A DNA stretch of 45,528 nt, from NCBI GenBank assembly GCA_000827265.1, contig KN834784.1:17901-63428 (forward strand), given 5' to 3'. The DNA comes from Collybiopsis luxurians FD-317 M1 (taxonomy: Eukaryota; Basidiomycota; Agaricomycetes; Agaricales; Omphalotaceae). Every line of letters starts with the position of its first letter. Positions within the stretch are counted from its first letter, which is position 1. This document shows positions 20,182 to 30,376 of this stretch, one piece after another. Made by a program: the position numbers and the translations under genes. The notes below the pieces were generated by a model, which did no database searches, had not been told where the DNA came from, and saw only the letters and a list, made by a program, of their open reading frames with translations.

Positions 20182-21117
20182 TCAGTATATGATACCATTA
20201 GAAACTTCGTAGTTGCGATACTCTTTTGGGTTTTTCAGTGTAGCATTGAAAATAGAGTCATTGGAATATTGATTTGCAACAGCACATTCAATATCAATCC
20301 CAGAATGTCGATGATAAACAACTTGCGGCAGAGACAGTGGTTGGGCAGGGTCCTGCAATTTATTAATTTTACATGACCCTGGATTGGGATGATGATCCGG
20401 GACCTTAGATTCCATGATGTCATGTTTCTAGTAGATTTTTTTCATACCAGAATCATGATGTAATGCACTCTCTGCCTGTTCTGTGGTAGCACGGGCTTTT
20501 GCCGATCTGCATGGATTAGAGCACAACTCCATCTTGCCAGCATAGATAGAGTTTGGAATCCTACACTGAGCTTCTGTACCCACAAGAAGTGGCATGGAAA
20601 TAAAGCCTACTTCAAAATTTTCTGAATCCATGAGATTGTGGGCAGTGTATTCACTTCAAGCTCTGACTGTTCCAGCTGCATCATTTGAATACATTCATGA
20701 CAGTGCTTTAGCAAGAACATTCTCAGTCCCAGGCACATATTCAATGTCAAAGTCAAATTCTGATATTTTTTCAAACCATCGCGCCTGACGCCCAGACAGA
20801 TCTTTTTGGTTTACTAAGTGAATTAGACCCTTATGATCAGTTACCCATTTGAATGGGACACCTTGTAAGATATCACAGTGATGCAACATAGTCTCAACTC
20901 CTGCCAACATTTCTGTCTCATGTACTGGATAGTTTTGTTGTGCTGAATTCAACTTTGCTGAGTAAAATGCAGCCACTTTGCCATTTTTCCAAGTAGGTCC
21001 TTGCATGGTCACACCAGAAACACCAGTCACACAGCTGTCAGTCACCATCTGCACTGGCATGGCTTCCTTTGAGTAACCGAGTGGGACTCGATGATGCATT
21101 TTTGATTTACCAACCAA
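20182..21117 (-). pseudogene. outer element RNase H and pre-integrase linker
   Basis: Minus-strand frame contains VTDSCVTGVSGVTMQG, AAFYSAKLN, ETEMLAGVETMLHHCDIL, WVTDHKGL and QARWFEKISEFDFDIEYVPG, the RNase H pattern of Ty3/Gypsy pol. It is followed by a linker ending NPKEYRNYEVSNGIIY. RNase H removes RNA from the RNA-DNA hybrid. In-frame stops occur near 20695 and 20428. Confidence 0.8.
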
Positions 21118-21609
21118 GCACTTTATTTCTAAGAATGTTCATTCCTCAGAGTGTCCCCATCAAAAGGGCACATTATCCCCAGTTATAGCATGCAGATGTC
21201 CCATAGGAACTTGAACTTCTGCAATGTCATCTGCGAGAAATCCCACTGAGCCAAGGAAACCACAAAGTAAGTCATGATTAGTGGGTGACTTCCATTTTAA
21301 AATTGCATCCACCTTATCTGGATCCATGCGGATACAGTCAAAGAGCGGTATCTTATATAAGAAATTGATTCATCAATACTAGTCCAGCAATTTGGTTTTA
21401 TAAAAATCTTTCGCAGAGAAAAATTCTCATGCTATAGCAGTGAATTGCTATGAATATTCTTAGAATTCTTCAAACTTTTCTCATTTTTATATCCACAAGA
21501 AACATCGCATAACAAGCCGATCACATTCACTTCACAAATCCTACCAATTTTGGCATCTCCATGGTGACAAACACATAGGCTCCTGATAACATCTATGGTG
21601 CCAAAAACC

Positions 21610-22473
21610 TCAGTTCAATACCCTAGAATGATAGTTGGTCCTTCTAAACCACACCCATACTTTTGGTGGTTTTCTACATGCAGTAAAAGTTTGTATAAAT
21701 AAGTGATCTTGTTTAACCGGCTGATCTTTAACTGTACCATGACTGTCAACTATCCATCTGAGAATACGAATTTCCTCAGCCAGAAAATTCAATTTCTTCT
21801 CACTAACATATAATTTTTCACAACGCAATATGTCAATTACAAGTTTAACATGAGTGATATGTTCTTCTAAAGTGTTCGAATATATAATGATGTCATCTAG
21901 GTAGACATCCATAAGTTGTCCTATATAGGCCAAAAACAAGTGATTCATCAGTGTCTGATATGTGGCAGGTGCATTGCAGTTGCCTTGCTGAACAACTTGA
22001 CTTACCATGTTTCCATCTGGAGTTGACACAGCAGTTTTCCAGATGTCAGCTGGGTCAATCCTAATTTGTTCATATGCATCCTTCCCATCCAACATTGAAC
22101 AATATCGAGCTCGAGCTGCATGGCATAGGACACCATCTATATCAGGTAGTGGTGATGCCAACTTATGAGTGTTAGCATTCCGACAGCAAAGATCAACCAC
22201 AACTCGCAGTTTGTCTGTTTGATCCCCTGTTTTAGGAATCAGCATCATTGGTACAGTGTTGCTGGACATTGTAACCTTCCACCTACCACTTTTGATATAT
22301 GTGTCACATTTTGCAGCCCATTGATCTCTGAATTTTTCTGGTAGTCGAGACGGTCTCCACAGGATAACCAGGTTTTCATCGATCAGTGGGATGTGATGAT
22401 TAATTACTCTGAGTGGTGGTAAATCAGTATTCTCAGCTGTACCGCAAATAGGTTGACCATACTCTTTAAGCAT
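21610..22473 (-). pseudogene. outer element reverse transcriptase
   Basis: 288-codon open frame on the minus strand with RT motifs in order: LRVVVDLCCRNANTHK, YCSMLDGKDAYEQIRID, a NCNAPATYQTLMNHLF thumb-side motif and the active site VYLDDIIIYSNT, which keeps both aspartates. It ends downstream in decayed sequence before RNase H (21118-21609 has stops). Upstream, 22474-22581 connects to protease with stops. Confidence 0.9.
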
Positions 22474-22581
22474 GTCTCATACTTGCCCCAAGCATTCCGC
22501 ATATATTTCCACACTTCTTGATGCCAGTTGCGAAATGGTTGGACCCTGAAGGGGTAATGACTCCGAACTTTCCATTACAAG

Positions 22582-22935
22582 TCACGCAGGATTAAAGCCA
22601 ACCGTCGTTTGGTGTTGGAATAGGAATGGTGTTCCTAAAATCAAATTGTAATTAGACAAGTTAGTCGCATTAAAATACTGTTTCTCTTTGATATTCTGAT
22701 ACTCAAAATCCACAGTTACTCCCCAATTAACCTTTGAGCGAGAACCCTGTACTGCCAACTGTAATGTAAGTGGTGTTTTTAATTCCTGTTTCTTGCATTT
22801 CAACTGATCGACTAGGATGTTTGAGATAAAATCTCCTGGAAAACCTGAATCAATCAGTGCTTTTGCAGGCTGTCCATTCACGGTAACCTCAACTACGACT
22901 GGCCTAGGAACTTTATGACTTGGGTCTTCTACCAC
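22582..22935 (-). pseudogene. outer element aspartic protease
   Basis: Minus-strand frame with the catalytic motif ALIDSGFPGDFI and a downstream LILGTPFLF flap/ILG motif, the pepsin-like retroelement protease pattern. It would cut Gag-Pol. Same frame continues from the gag-side ORF at 22948-23313 after a stop. Confidence 0.8.
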
Positions 22936-22947
22936 TGCAGCATTGTG

Positions 22948-24281
22948 CTAAAGGCCTGCATACTGATTATGAGGAACTTGAACTCCATTGAGTTCAAGTT
23001 CACAAATCAATTTGCCCTCTAGAAGATCACCACACCAAATTAGGTACTCGAGTAGTTCATCATTGTTCAATTCTTGTGTGGGCAACCCATGTTCAGAAAA
23101 TTCAGATAAGTTTCCAAATATGGGATCTTCATCTAACCAGTGAGTCAGCAGGAAACATTCCTTATAGAACCGATTATATTGTTTGCAGACCCACCGATAT
23201 AAGTCAAACTTAGCTTGCCACATATTGGTCATCGGTAACTTAAACAGTGTTAGAATATGTGGTCTGTAGTGGTTAGTATATTCTGCTTTGACTTTCCTTT
23301 TTCTATTTCGCATCTACATTATTCCCCTCGCACTTTACTTATTCCTTTCGTACTAACTATGCTCCGGTAGCTAGGTTTCATTTTACTTCCACTATTTCAT
23401 ATACGAATACAGACACTACTTAGAGTTGTGATACGTATTCGAGACACCTCAGTTGTTTTCCCTACAATTGAGGTGAGTACATTGCTACACTATTCTTATC
23501 TTACAGGTTACTTACTATCTACATAGTATTCACATTGTTTAACAGATAGATAGTAATTCCATGAGTTGTTTTCCCTACAACTGAGTATCTACATTGTTTA
23601 ACAAACAGAAGCCCATGCAACTGGTGCTGCACAATGTATGTGTCTCCCATTTCACTTGGATAAGCTTGAAATCATTCCCCAAGCACCCTTTGAGTTTTCT
23701 CAGGCTCCAACTCATCACCAGGGAAGTGAGAGCAATTATCCAAAAGATGTGTAATTGCAGTTTCAAATGTATCGCCCATTGCCTTGTAAGACATCCATTT
23801 TCTTTAGAGTCGTAATGGTCAGGAACTTTGAGACTATTCAATTGACTTCGTTTTAAGGTATACCATTAAACAATATTGAAGTCAGGCAATTCCAGCCACA
23901 ATGTAGGAATTTTAAATTCACTTTCTTCAATCCCCATGTAGGAATAAACATGATCAATAACCAAATGCTCAAGTCTGATATTCGATAGACATAGAAGTGA
24001 GAGAGACAATCTGGCTCTTGTAAATCAGCTAATACCTCATCTCCTGCATATGGTGCAGCTGTGGCCAGTAAGAACTGAGCACAATTTGCAATTGGGTCAC
24101 CGAACTCTCGCTGTAGTGGGTCCTTTGACCAGCCATACAAGGTATGATTCAAATGTTTGTACATATAGACTTGACCCTGCACTGTTAAGTCATTTATTTT
24201 TTCCAATTTTGGAAGATGGAATGGAGACTCCTGGTAAATCCCATTCCGCGCCATTTCAATGTAGCCCCAATTGCAATTCAT
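22948..24281 (-). pseudogene. outer element gag-pol linker region
   Basis: Open pieces at 23853-24281, 23575-23841 and 22948-23313 on the minus strand look like one decayed coding stretch between the CCHC gag and protease. They contain motifs such as HLPKLEKINDLTVQGQVYMY, FGDPIANCAQFLL and VCKQYNRFYKECFLL but no enzyme domain I can name. 23314-23574 shows CAACTGAG/TAGATAG direct repeats and no clear frame. Confidence 0.55.
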
Positions 24282-26233
24282 TTTATATGTTTAGAAGTTC
24301 TATCATCCCACTTTGGACTATGGAAAAGCCATTCAAAGAGATCCTCCACTACTTTCACTGTATTTGGATACAACGTAAATGGTTTACTATCAAAGCTGGT
24401 AGGATAGCTTGCCACTGAACAATCATTAGTCAGGCTGAGTTCTGAGCTATTAAAGTAGCTTGGGTACGCCGGAACTTGATGAGTGAGGTTTTGTTTATCC
24501 ACAAGGCATGGGGTACTACTTTCATCCAAGTCATTAGAGTCAGACTTGTATCCATATTTGGAGTCACTGTCAGATACATCCTGCAAGTCCAGTAAGGATT
24601 TCGAATCTGATTCTTCCTCCTCTTTCTCGGAATCAGTAAGTTCATCACCATCCTGGGTTTTCCATTCATCTGACTCATCACTGTAATATGTTGCTTCGAT
24701 GTCCTTAAACCAATCAACAGCTCCCACAGTTAGTTCAATTAAAGGTTCTTGAACAGTATCATGCAATTCATCCACTTCATTTAAGCTAAATTCCATATTG
24801 TGATTAGGAATACCAGGTGGTCCAGACGCATTTTTGTCTGACTTGATAGTATGATTCTCATGACACTGTCTTGCAGTATGTCCGATTTGCCCGCAGTTGA
24901 AACACCTGTTCTCTGTGCGGTAACAGTCCTGCTCAGTCTTGGATAATTTATTACTTCTAGTCTTCAACGATTGACCCGATGAGGTACGAGTATTATTTTG
25001 TTGACTCAATGATTTATTTGGCTGACTAGAACTTTCACCAGTATGCCCTCCAGAATAAGCATTACTGTTGGACTGAGTATTACATCCTCCACTGCTAGAA
25101 CCTCCATTAGGACCTCCAGAGGATCCTCTATTTCCCTGGTTCAATCCACTGGCTGTACTCTGGCCCTGTTTACACTTAACTTCTTCAATTAATTCTAGAA
25201 CTTCAGCATGCTCTACTACTTCGATGCAAGAGGATCATTCAGGGTGAAGATCTCGAGTGTACAGGCCTGCAGCAATATACCCAGCAAAGCCATCCCACAA
25301 TAACAAAACTTTTTCTTGCTCATCAATTGGTCCAATTGTGTCATACAGATCCTCAAAGTAGCCAACATACTCTCTGACTCTATGCTTCCCTTGACTACAA
25401 TGGCATAATTTATGTCACTGCTCAGTTCGGAAATTCAATGGGAAAATATAATCATAAAGCCATATGAAGAATTGTTGAAGTGTCCAATTATCAGGATTAT
25501 CATTGCATGTACGCTCGTAAAAATTGTACGCCGTTCCTTTCAAATAATGAGACATGGTGTCAACTTCACGATGTACTGGCACATTTCTGTCCTCTACATA
25601 CCAGCTTGTTTGCTTCACAAACTGCATAAATTCTCAAGTATTTATAGCACCACTGTATTCAGTAGGTGGGATCAGTTTAATATTCATTTTATACAAGGGA
25701 TTATGTCCCGCTACTTCAGCTGGATTATGGTCCCAAGCTTCAGTAATATAACAAGGTGGACTGAGTGTAGTCATGTTAAGCATGGTTTTACCTAGTTGAC
25801 TGTTTTGCAAGATGAAATCACTAGGACAATCTGCCTGCATTTGTGCCATGGTCATAGGGCTAGAACGGCAGCCTCTTGAATTGGACATCAGATTGACAAT
25901 CCTATCGGCCATAGTTTCAGACATAGCCTCACTTGTTGCTCGGGGTGCTGAGCTCAGAAAAGGCTCATCTGGCACATCTTCAATTTTAACTGAAGGATGC
26001 TTCCATTTACATCATGCATCAAGATCCTTTGCAGCTTTTACCTCATTAAACTTGCAGTTCTCATCCTCCCGCCATTGTAAAAATTGACACCATTGATCCT
26101 GAATATCAGGTTTTTTCAAACTTTCAAAAATCTGCATTTGGACATCAGGATCCGCTTCATCCTCATTCAAATTTATAGTGATATGCTGACTCTGGGCTAA
26201 GTGCAAAAGTGAATGTGCAACAAACACACACAC
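24278..26233 (-). pseudogene. gag: outer element gag with CCHC knuckle
   Basis: Minus-strand pieces 26012-26233, 25634-25975, 25415-25627 and 24278-25144 share a gag layout. There is a capsid-type region (YLKGTAYNFYERTCND, FFIWLYDYIFPLNFRTEQ), a Gly/Ser/Asn-rich stretch, a zinc knuckle CFNCGQIGHTARQC near 24870-24915, and an acidic Asp/Ser-rich C-terminus. Breaks read as TGA where Arg fits (after DLDA, after FRTEQ, after HPE), again the CGA-to-TGA pattern. Confidence 0.8.
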
Positions 26234-26483
26234 ACCAACACCAACACACTCTTAAGTCAAACACTCAAGTTCAAGGGGGTCTTTTCAAAGTAGAATTCAA
26301 TATACAATTGCACAGAATACAAATAATAATAGGTTTAACAGATTTTTGCTTCTTGAGTTCTGTAAAACTTGGGCCTGCTATGACTTTGCTCTTTCTTAAC
26401 TTTCTTTCTCTGAACTGGTACTTCTGAACTAAACTTGAAACAATAACTTTAAGTTTTTTTTTTTTAGCTGTTACAAGTTTTCT

Positions 26484-26555
26484 CTTTCTGTACTAGTTCT
26501 TTCTCTTTCTTTCTTTCTTTCTTTCTCTATCTTTCTTTCTCTATCTTTCTCTAGA
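26484..26555 (+). repeat. CTTT microsatellite
   Basis: Repeated CTTT units with occasional CTAT variants. Simple repeat adjoining the assembly gap and probably the cause of it. Confidence 0.85.
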
Positions 26556-26647
26556 AACACACAGTTGCACCTTAACTGTTTTAGCTGATAGCTTAGGGCA
26601 GTCGTTGGGGCAACCAGTGCTTTGTTTTTCTATGCATATTCTGTCTC

Positions 26648-26849
26648 NNNNNNNNNNNNNNNNNNNNNNNNNNNNNNNNNNNNNNNNNNNNNNNNNNNNN
26701 NNNNNNNNNNNNNNNNNNNNNNNNNNNNNNNNNNNNNNNNNNNNNNNNNNNNNNNNNNNNNNNNNNNNNNNNNNNNNNNNNNNNNNNNNNNNNNNNNNNN
26801 NNNNNNNNNNNNNNNNNNNNNNNNNNNNNNNNNNNNNNNNNNNNNNNNN
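26648..26849. other. assembly gap (202 N)
   Basis: Run of N in the gag region of the outer element. Confidence 0.98.
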
Positions 26850-27305
26850 AAACTATCTTATGTCTCGAGAATATCAGGAAACAGCTGTTCAATAATCATG
26901 ATGCTGTTGGACAGTTGATCAAAGTTGCAAGAAACCATGGGAAACTCATGGAACAATCTCGGGAACTTCATCATTAGTTGATCAAACACTGATTTTTCAT
27001 GCATCAACATCATTTTATGAGATATTGATGTGGCAACAAGTTCATCATTTTGTCGGCAACATCATTAGTTCATCAGATATTAATGCTTTATTCACGAGAA
27101 TCCACTGCTTTTACTTTTCATAATGGAAATCATCATGTGTCCTAATCACTGTTGATTCTGAGACTGCACAATCATTTCAAGTTGACACTGAGTTTGGGTT
27201 TTAGTGCACTGAAGCACAATGTACCAAGTTCCTAAGTTCTCTTTAAGTATAAGGGTAGAAATTATTAGATATTAGATTTTTAAACCCAAATAAAATTGAG
27301 TTGTA

Positions 27306-27816
27306 TCAATGGCCCCCCCAGTTCCTTGGGTCAGCAGATTTTCCTTTTTGGGAGGAAGAGCCTTCTACACAATTTGGTCCTGGAGTCTGAATAGAAACAT
27401 GGCGAGAGATCTGTTCACACTGTTGAGGGGTGAGGTTTGCCTCAGCCTGCTGAATTGCAGCAATTTGCTCATGAGACAAATCAATTAGAGAATTATTCAA
27501 ATTTCTATCAGTACGATATTGATTATCATAATTCATGGAAACAGGACTCTTTCCTGCAACAGCTTGGCCTCCTAGCTCAAGTATATCCAATGCATTGCCT
27601 GAGGTACTGCCCTGGTCAGACCAAGTAGCAGGCCTCAATAGCAGCAATAGAATTCCCTCTGGGGCCTCGAGACTTGCTTGGACTGCTCTCCCCCAAGGGG
27701 CGCATACCAGGGTAATTCAACCCTGACTCTGACTCGGAGTGTCGAAACGATGAGAGATTCTTAACTGGTGCCATGGGCTTGCGCATACCCTCACCTGAGG
27801 CAGAACCTGTAGACAT
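27306..27816 (-). pseudogene. outer element gag N-terminus
   Basis: Minus-strand ATG at 27816 (MSTGSASGEGMRK) is the first start after the 5' LTR; the frame is Ser/Pro/Arg-rich and shifts near 27640-27680 into a second frame (27306-27647) rich in Gln/Ala/Asn. A frame change of one base is needed to join them. Low complexity, no domain; assigned by position only. 27817-27988 is the untranslated leader; I could not identify a convincing primer site there. Confidence 0.5.
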
Positions 27817-27988
27817 AGCGATAATGAGACTTTTACCAAAAATAACAGAGAATCTGAAGCAGAAAAATCAGTGAGATTTCCAACAAAGCAAACCTTTGTA
27901 TTGCTGAGACACCAGAGGAAGCTCGAAGTTGATCAGACTTGAGGGTACCCGTAAGATGTTGAGACATGAAGATTGCTTGTCAAAAATA

Positions 27989-28286
27989 TGCCGTGCAACA
28001 GTGATGGAGTTACAGAGAGTGCAGCCATGAAAGGGGAAGGCTTGCTGAGTTGTATGAGCACTGAGCTTAGCATTCAGACAAGTGACAAGGTAAAGGTGTT
28101 GATTTAAAAAAGGTTACCCTACTTCTACATACTTGCTGGCTTAAATAGTCAAAGGGGGTTTTATGTAATGGTAAACTAAAAGGAGCAATGATAAGATTAA
28201 GGAGTGACTAAATGGTAAGCAATGCGATGCAGGAATGTCAATGAGTGAAGATGGTGTAAAGGGAATAGACAAAACATGCCACTACA
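27989..28286 (-). repeat. outer element 5' LTR (right copy)
   Basis: 298 bp with TG..CA ends, matching 3331-3629 with about 25 differences and one single-base length change. Followed by ATTAG, the right target-site copy. Confidence 0.92.
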
Positions 28287-28902
28287 ATTAGCAATCATCA
28301 AAACTGCAGGGAGAATTTTCCAAAACCTTGCATTAGGTAGTAATGTCCAAGCTCTCCAAAACACAGCACTGTCTCCCAGAGCAACCTGAAGCGGGTATAA
28401 GAATAAAGTACATGTATTCACTGTCTGCTTGCCCTAAGCTGAAAACTTACTGCAATATTCTGTGCGGGTGTAACAAAACTGTTCAATATCAAGATTTGTT
28501 CTCGGATAGCCTCAGTTTCATCCTCTCCGGGAATATTGGAAGTCTGAAGCTTGATCCCACCAAGATTTCCGCAGAATCTGGAGTAGAGAACATGGTAAAG
28601 TTCAATAGCATTGCCATACAGAGCAATAATAAGATGATTCGAGCTGACAACCGAGGCTTCGTGCTAAGGAAATATATAAGGAAATTCCTGGAACAAAAAC
28701 AACTCTTACCTCGGACAGTAAAGTGCAATGCATGTCATCAAACCTAATGCACCTGCAAACATAAATTCATTGACCCATACATTGCATTTAATTACCAGTA
28801 GCACTTGCGCACCCCAATCTATGCCAAGATTATGAGATCGATAAAGTTGAGAACTGTGTTGGCCCCGAGATTGTATAGCTCTGCTTGGTCCTCAGGCGTC
28901 AT
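28287..28902 (-). pseudogene. 5' half of split multi-pass membrane protein gene
   Basis: Minus strand from ATG 28902 (MTPEDQAELYNLGANT..). Exons are separated by short introns (GTAATT..TTGCAG; GTAAGA..TTCCAG; GTAAGT..CTTCAG). Readable segments include PRLSARIILLLLC, ILNSFVTPAQNIA and VALGDSAVFWRAWTLLP, the helix and 'GDxxxxWRAW' pattern common in mushroom seven-helix proteins. The reading changes frame at least twice (near 28825 and 28620), so the gene has decayed beyond the insertion itself, or I have missed introns. The remainder is at 2695-3330. Function unknown. Confidence 0.65.
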
Positions 28903-30376
28903 TTTCAGTGTTAAGTTTGCTGGAATACTTGCTGATTATAGAGAACATTAATCTGCTGTCGGTCGGGGGCAAAGATGCATTTCGCAAAGACCGTTATCGA
29001 ACTTCTAGGTTAAATAAAACTATCACCAATAGTCAAATCAAGCCGTGGGGACCCCGGTAACCGTCGGAACTCTGTTATGATATTTGAGTCACAGGACTAT
29101 TTTTTGCTTCATCAGTTAGGTGGTGGGGGTGATCGTGCTTCAAATTCAATTCCAAACCGATGTATTAACATAAGCAATACATGCTCACAGAGTACAAATA
29201 AAGTTCCCGCCGAAAATCCAGCAAAAATATGAACTAGGTTCTGCATTAAATTATTTATAGGGCTTGGTAGCAGAGCTCACTACATGGATGGTATACAGGT
29301 ACAAATCTGCACCTGTACTATTTTGACCTGAGAAATGACAAGTTTTGGAGTCTCTGTTAGACAATCAATCCTTGTTTGTTGCAGCCAAAGTGGATACTTT
29401 GTGTCATGATCATGATGCAATCATGAGGGGAGCTCAGGTATGAAGTCTGTCTCATGCGGCAGGTTATGTAACACTGATAAGTTATTGATAACAAGGTGCT
29501 GAGTTTGTTCACTCTAATTTTACATGACATTAGTTGTACAAACTATTGTTTCTGGCTTACTTGTAGATCTCTTGGCAATTTATCTCCTTTATCTACCACC
29601 TTGAAAATCCTAAATGATCTTGAGTTTCAGGAGTTCTCCCAAAAGCTCCTCCTTGATCTGGATACAATTCATATCATCTCATAATTGCACTATTAAGACT
29701 CCTTGCCATAGGTACTGTATACATACAGGATTACCTTCCCATGTATGGTACAGTCATTTGCAGTGATACACATATTTTTGTATAGGCCTCTAATACATTG
29801 ATGATCTGAGCTTCAGATGATGTAGGGTTCAAAGGTCTGGTCCAATTCAGTTCAAAGCAGCATATATCACTGAGTCTTGTCTATTTTTTATATGTATAAG
29901 AGGCTGTAAGTCAGTACATAACTGTGATAAGCTAAAAACCTTGTCTTCTGATAATGAAAAAAAGAGCAGGGAAAAAAACAAAGACAGGAACAGAGACACA
30001 AGACATTCATGCACAATTCCAAGACTGAGATTGGGAAACCCAGTCTCTGGTATATTAGTATCCTGTGACAACTGAATATGTAATTGAAAATGAATAGATG
30101 ATCCAACACTGTGGTCCAGAGCTCCAAAAGGAAAGAAGTGCAGGAACTCACATGGGCAGTTTTGGAAATGGAAAATGCAGAACAGTAATTGATGTGGAAT
30201 AGTTGCACAACTCAATGAATGGGCACTTAGATAAGCATCAAAACAATGCTCTGCAACACTGTGCAGCAATATAAGTAATAAACAAACATGTAATGAAAAA
30301 TAATGGTCAGGGCATAACAGGAAGATAAAAGCAGTGGTAAAATCCTGAGTTGTAGATCAATAATGTGCAAAGGAGT
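28903..30376. other. intergenic, nothing assigned
   Basis: AT-rich sequence between the split membrane-protein gene and the 3' end of the NLR. The short open frames (for example on the minus strand at 29847-30269) are Cys/Phe/Leu-rich and look like chance. The part next to 28903 may be the membrane gene's promoter; the part next to 30376 the NLR's 3' untranslated region. Confidence 0.5.

Larger units (their letters stand above)
26234..27305. other. non-coding part of outer element with gap
   Basis: Contains the 202-N gap (26648-26849), a CTTT microsatellite and, at 26850-27300, AT-rich sequence with repeated CATCATTAGTT/GATCAA words and stops in all frames. It separates two gag-side open frames, so it may be an insertion within gag or a decayed intron. 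Open frames drawn through the N run are meaningless. Confidence 0.5.
3331..28286 (-). mobile_element. outer Ty3/Gypsy LTR retrotransposon, nested and degenerate
   Basis: About 25 kb between matching LTRs (3331-3629 and 27989-28286), transcribed on the minus strand. About 11 kb belongs to the element itself; the rest is the inner element at 4729-18614. Gene order on the minus strand is gag (27.8-24.3 kb), an intermediate gag/pol region, protease, RT, RNase H, integrase, chromodomain-like C-terminus, accessory ORF, polypurine stretch and LTR, which is the Ty3/Gypsy order. LTRs differ at roughly 25 of 299 positions. Many in-frame stops, an internal inversion, an extra ~480 bp inside integrase and the nested insertion make it inactive. 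It interrupts a host membrane-protein gene. Confidence 0.9.

Noticed and set aside
26605..26918. Open frames of 96-99 codons on both strands
   Set aside because: They run through the 202-base N gap; the apparent frame is unknown sequence.
27960..27988. Self-priming site for the outer element
   Set aside because: Only a 7-base exact match (ATTGCTT) to its LTR, and it is not placed downstream of a TATA box; too weak to claim.
29847..30269. Minus-strand 140-codon frame
   Set aside because: Cys/Phe/Leu-rich composition, no domain, overlaps another open frame on the same strand, and no splice or promoter context.
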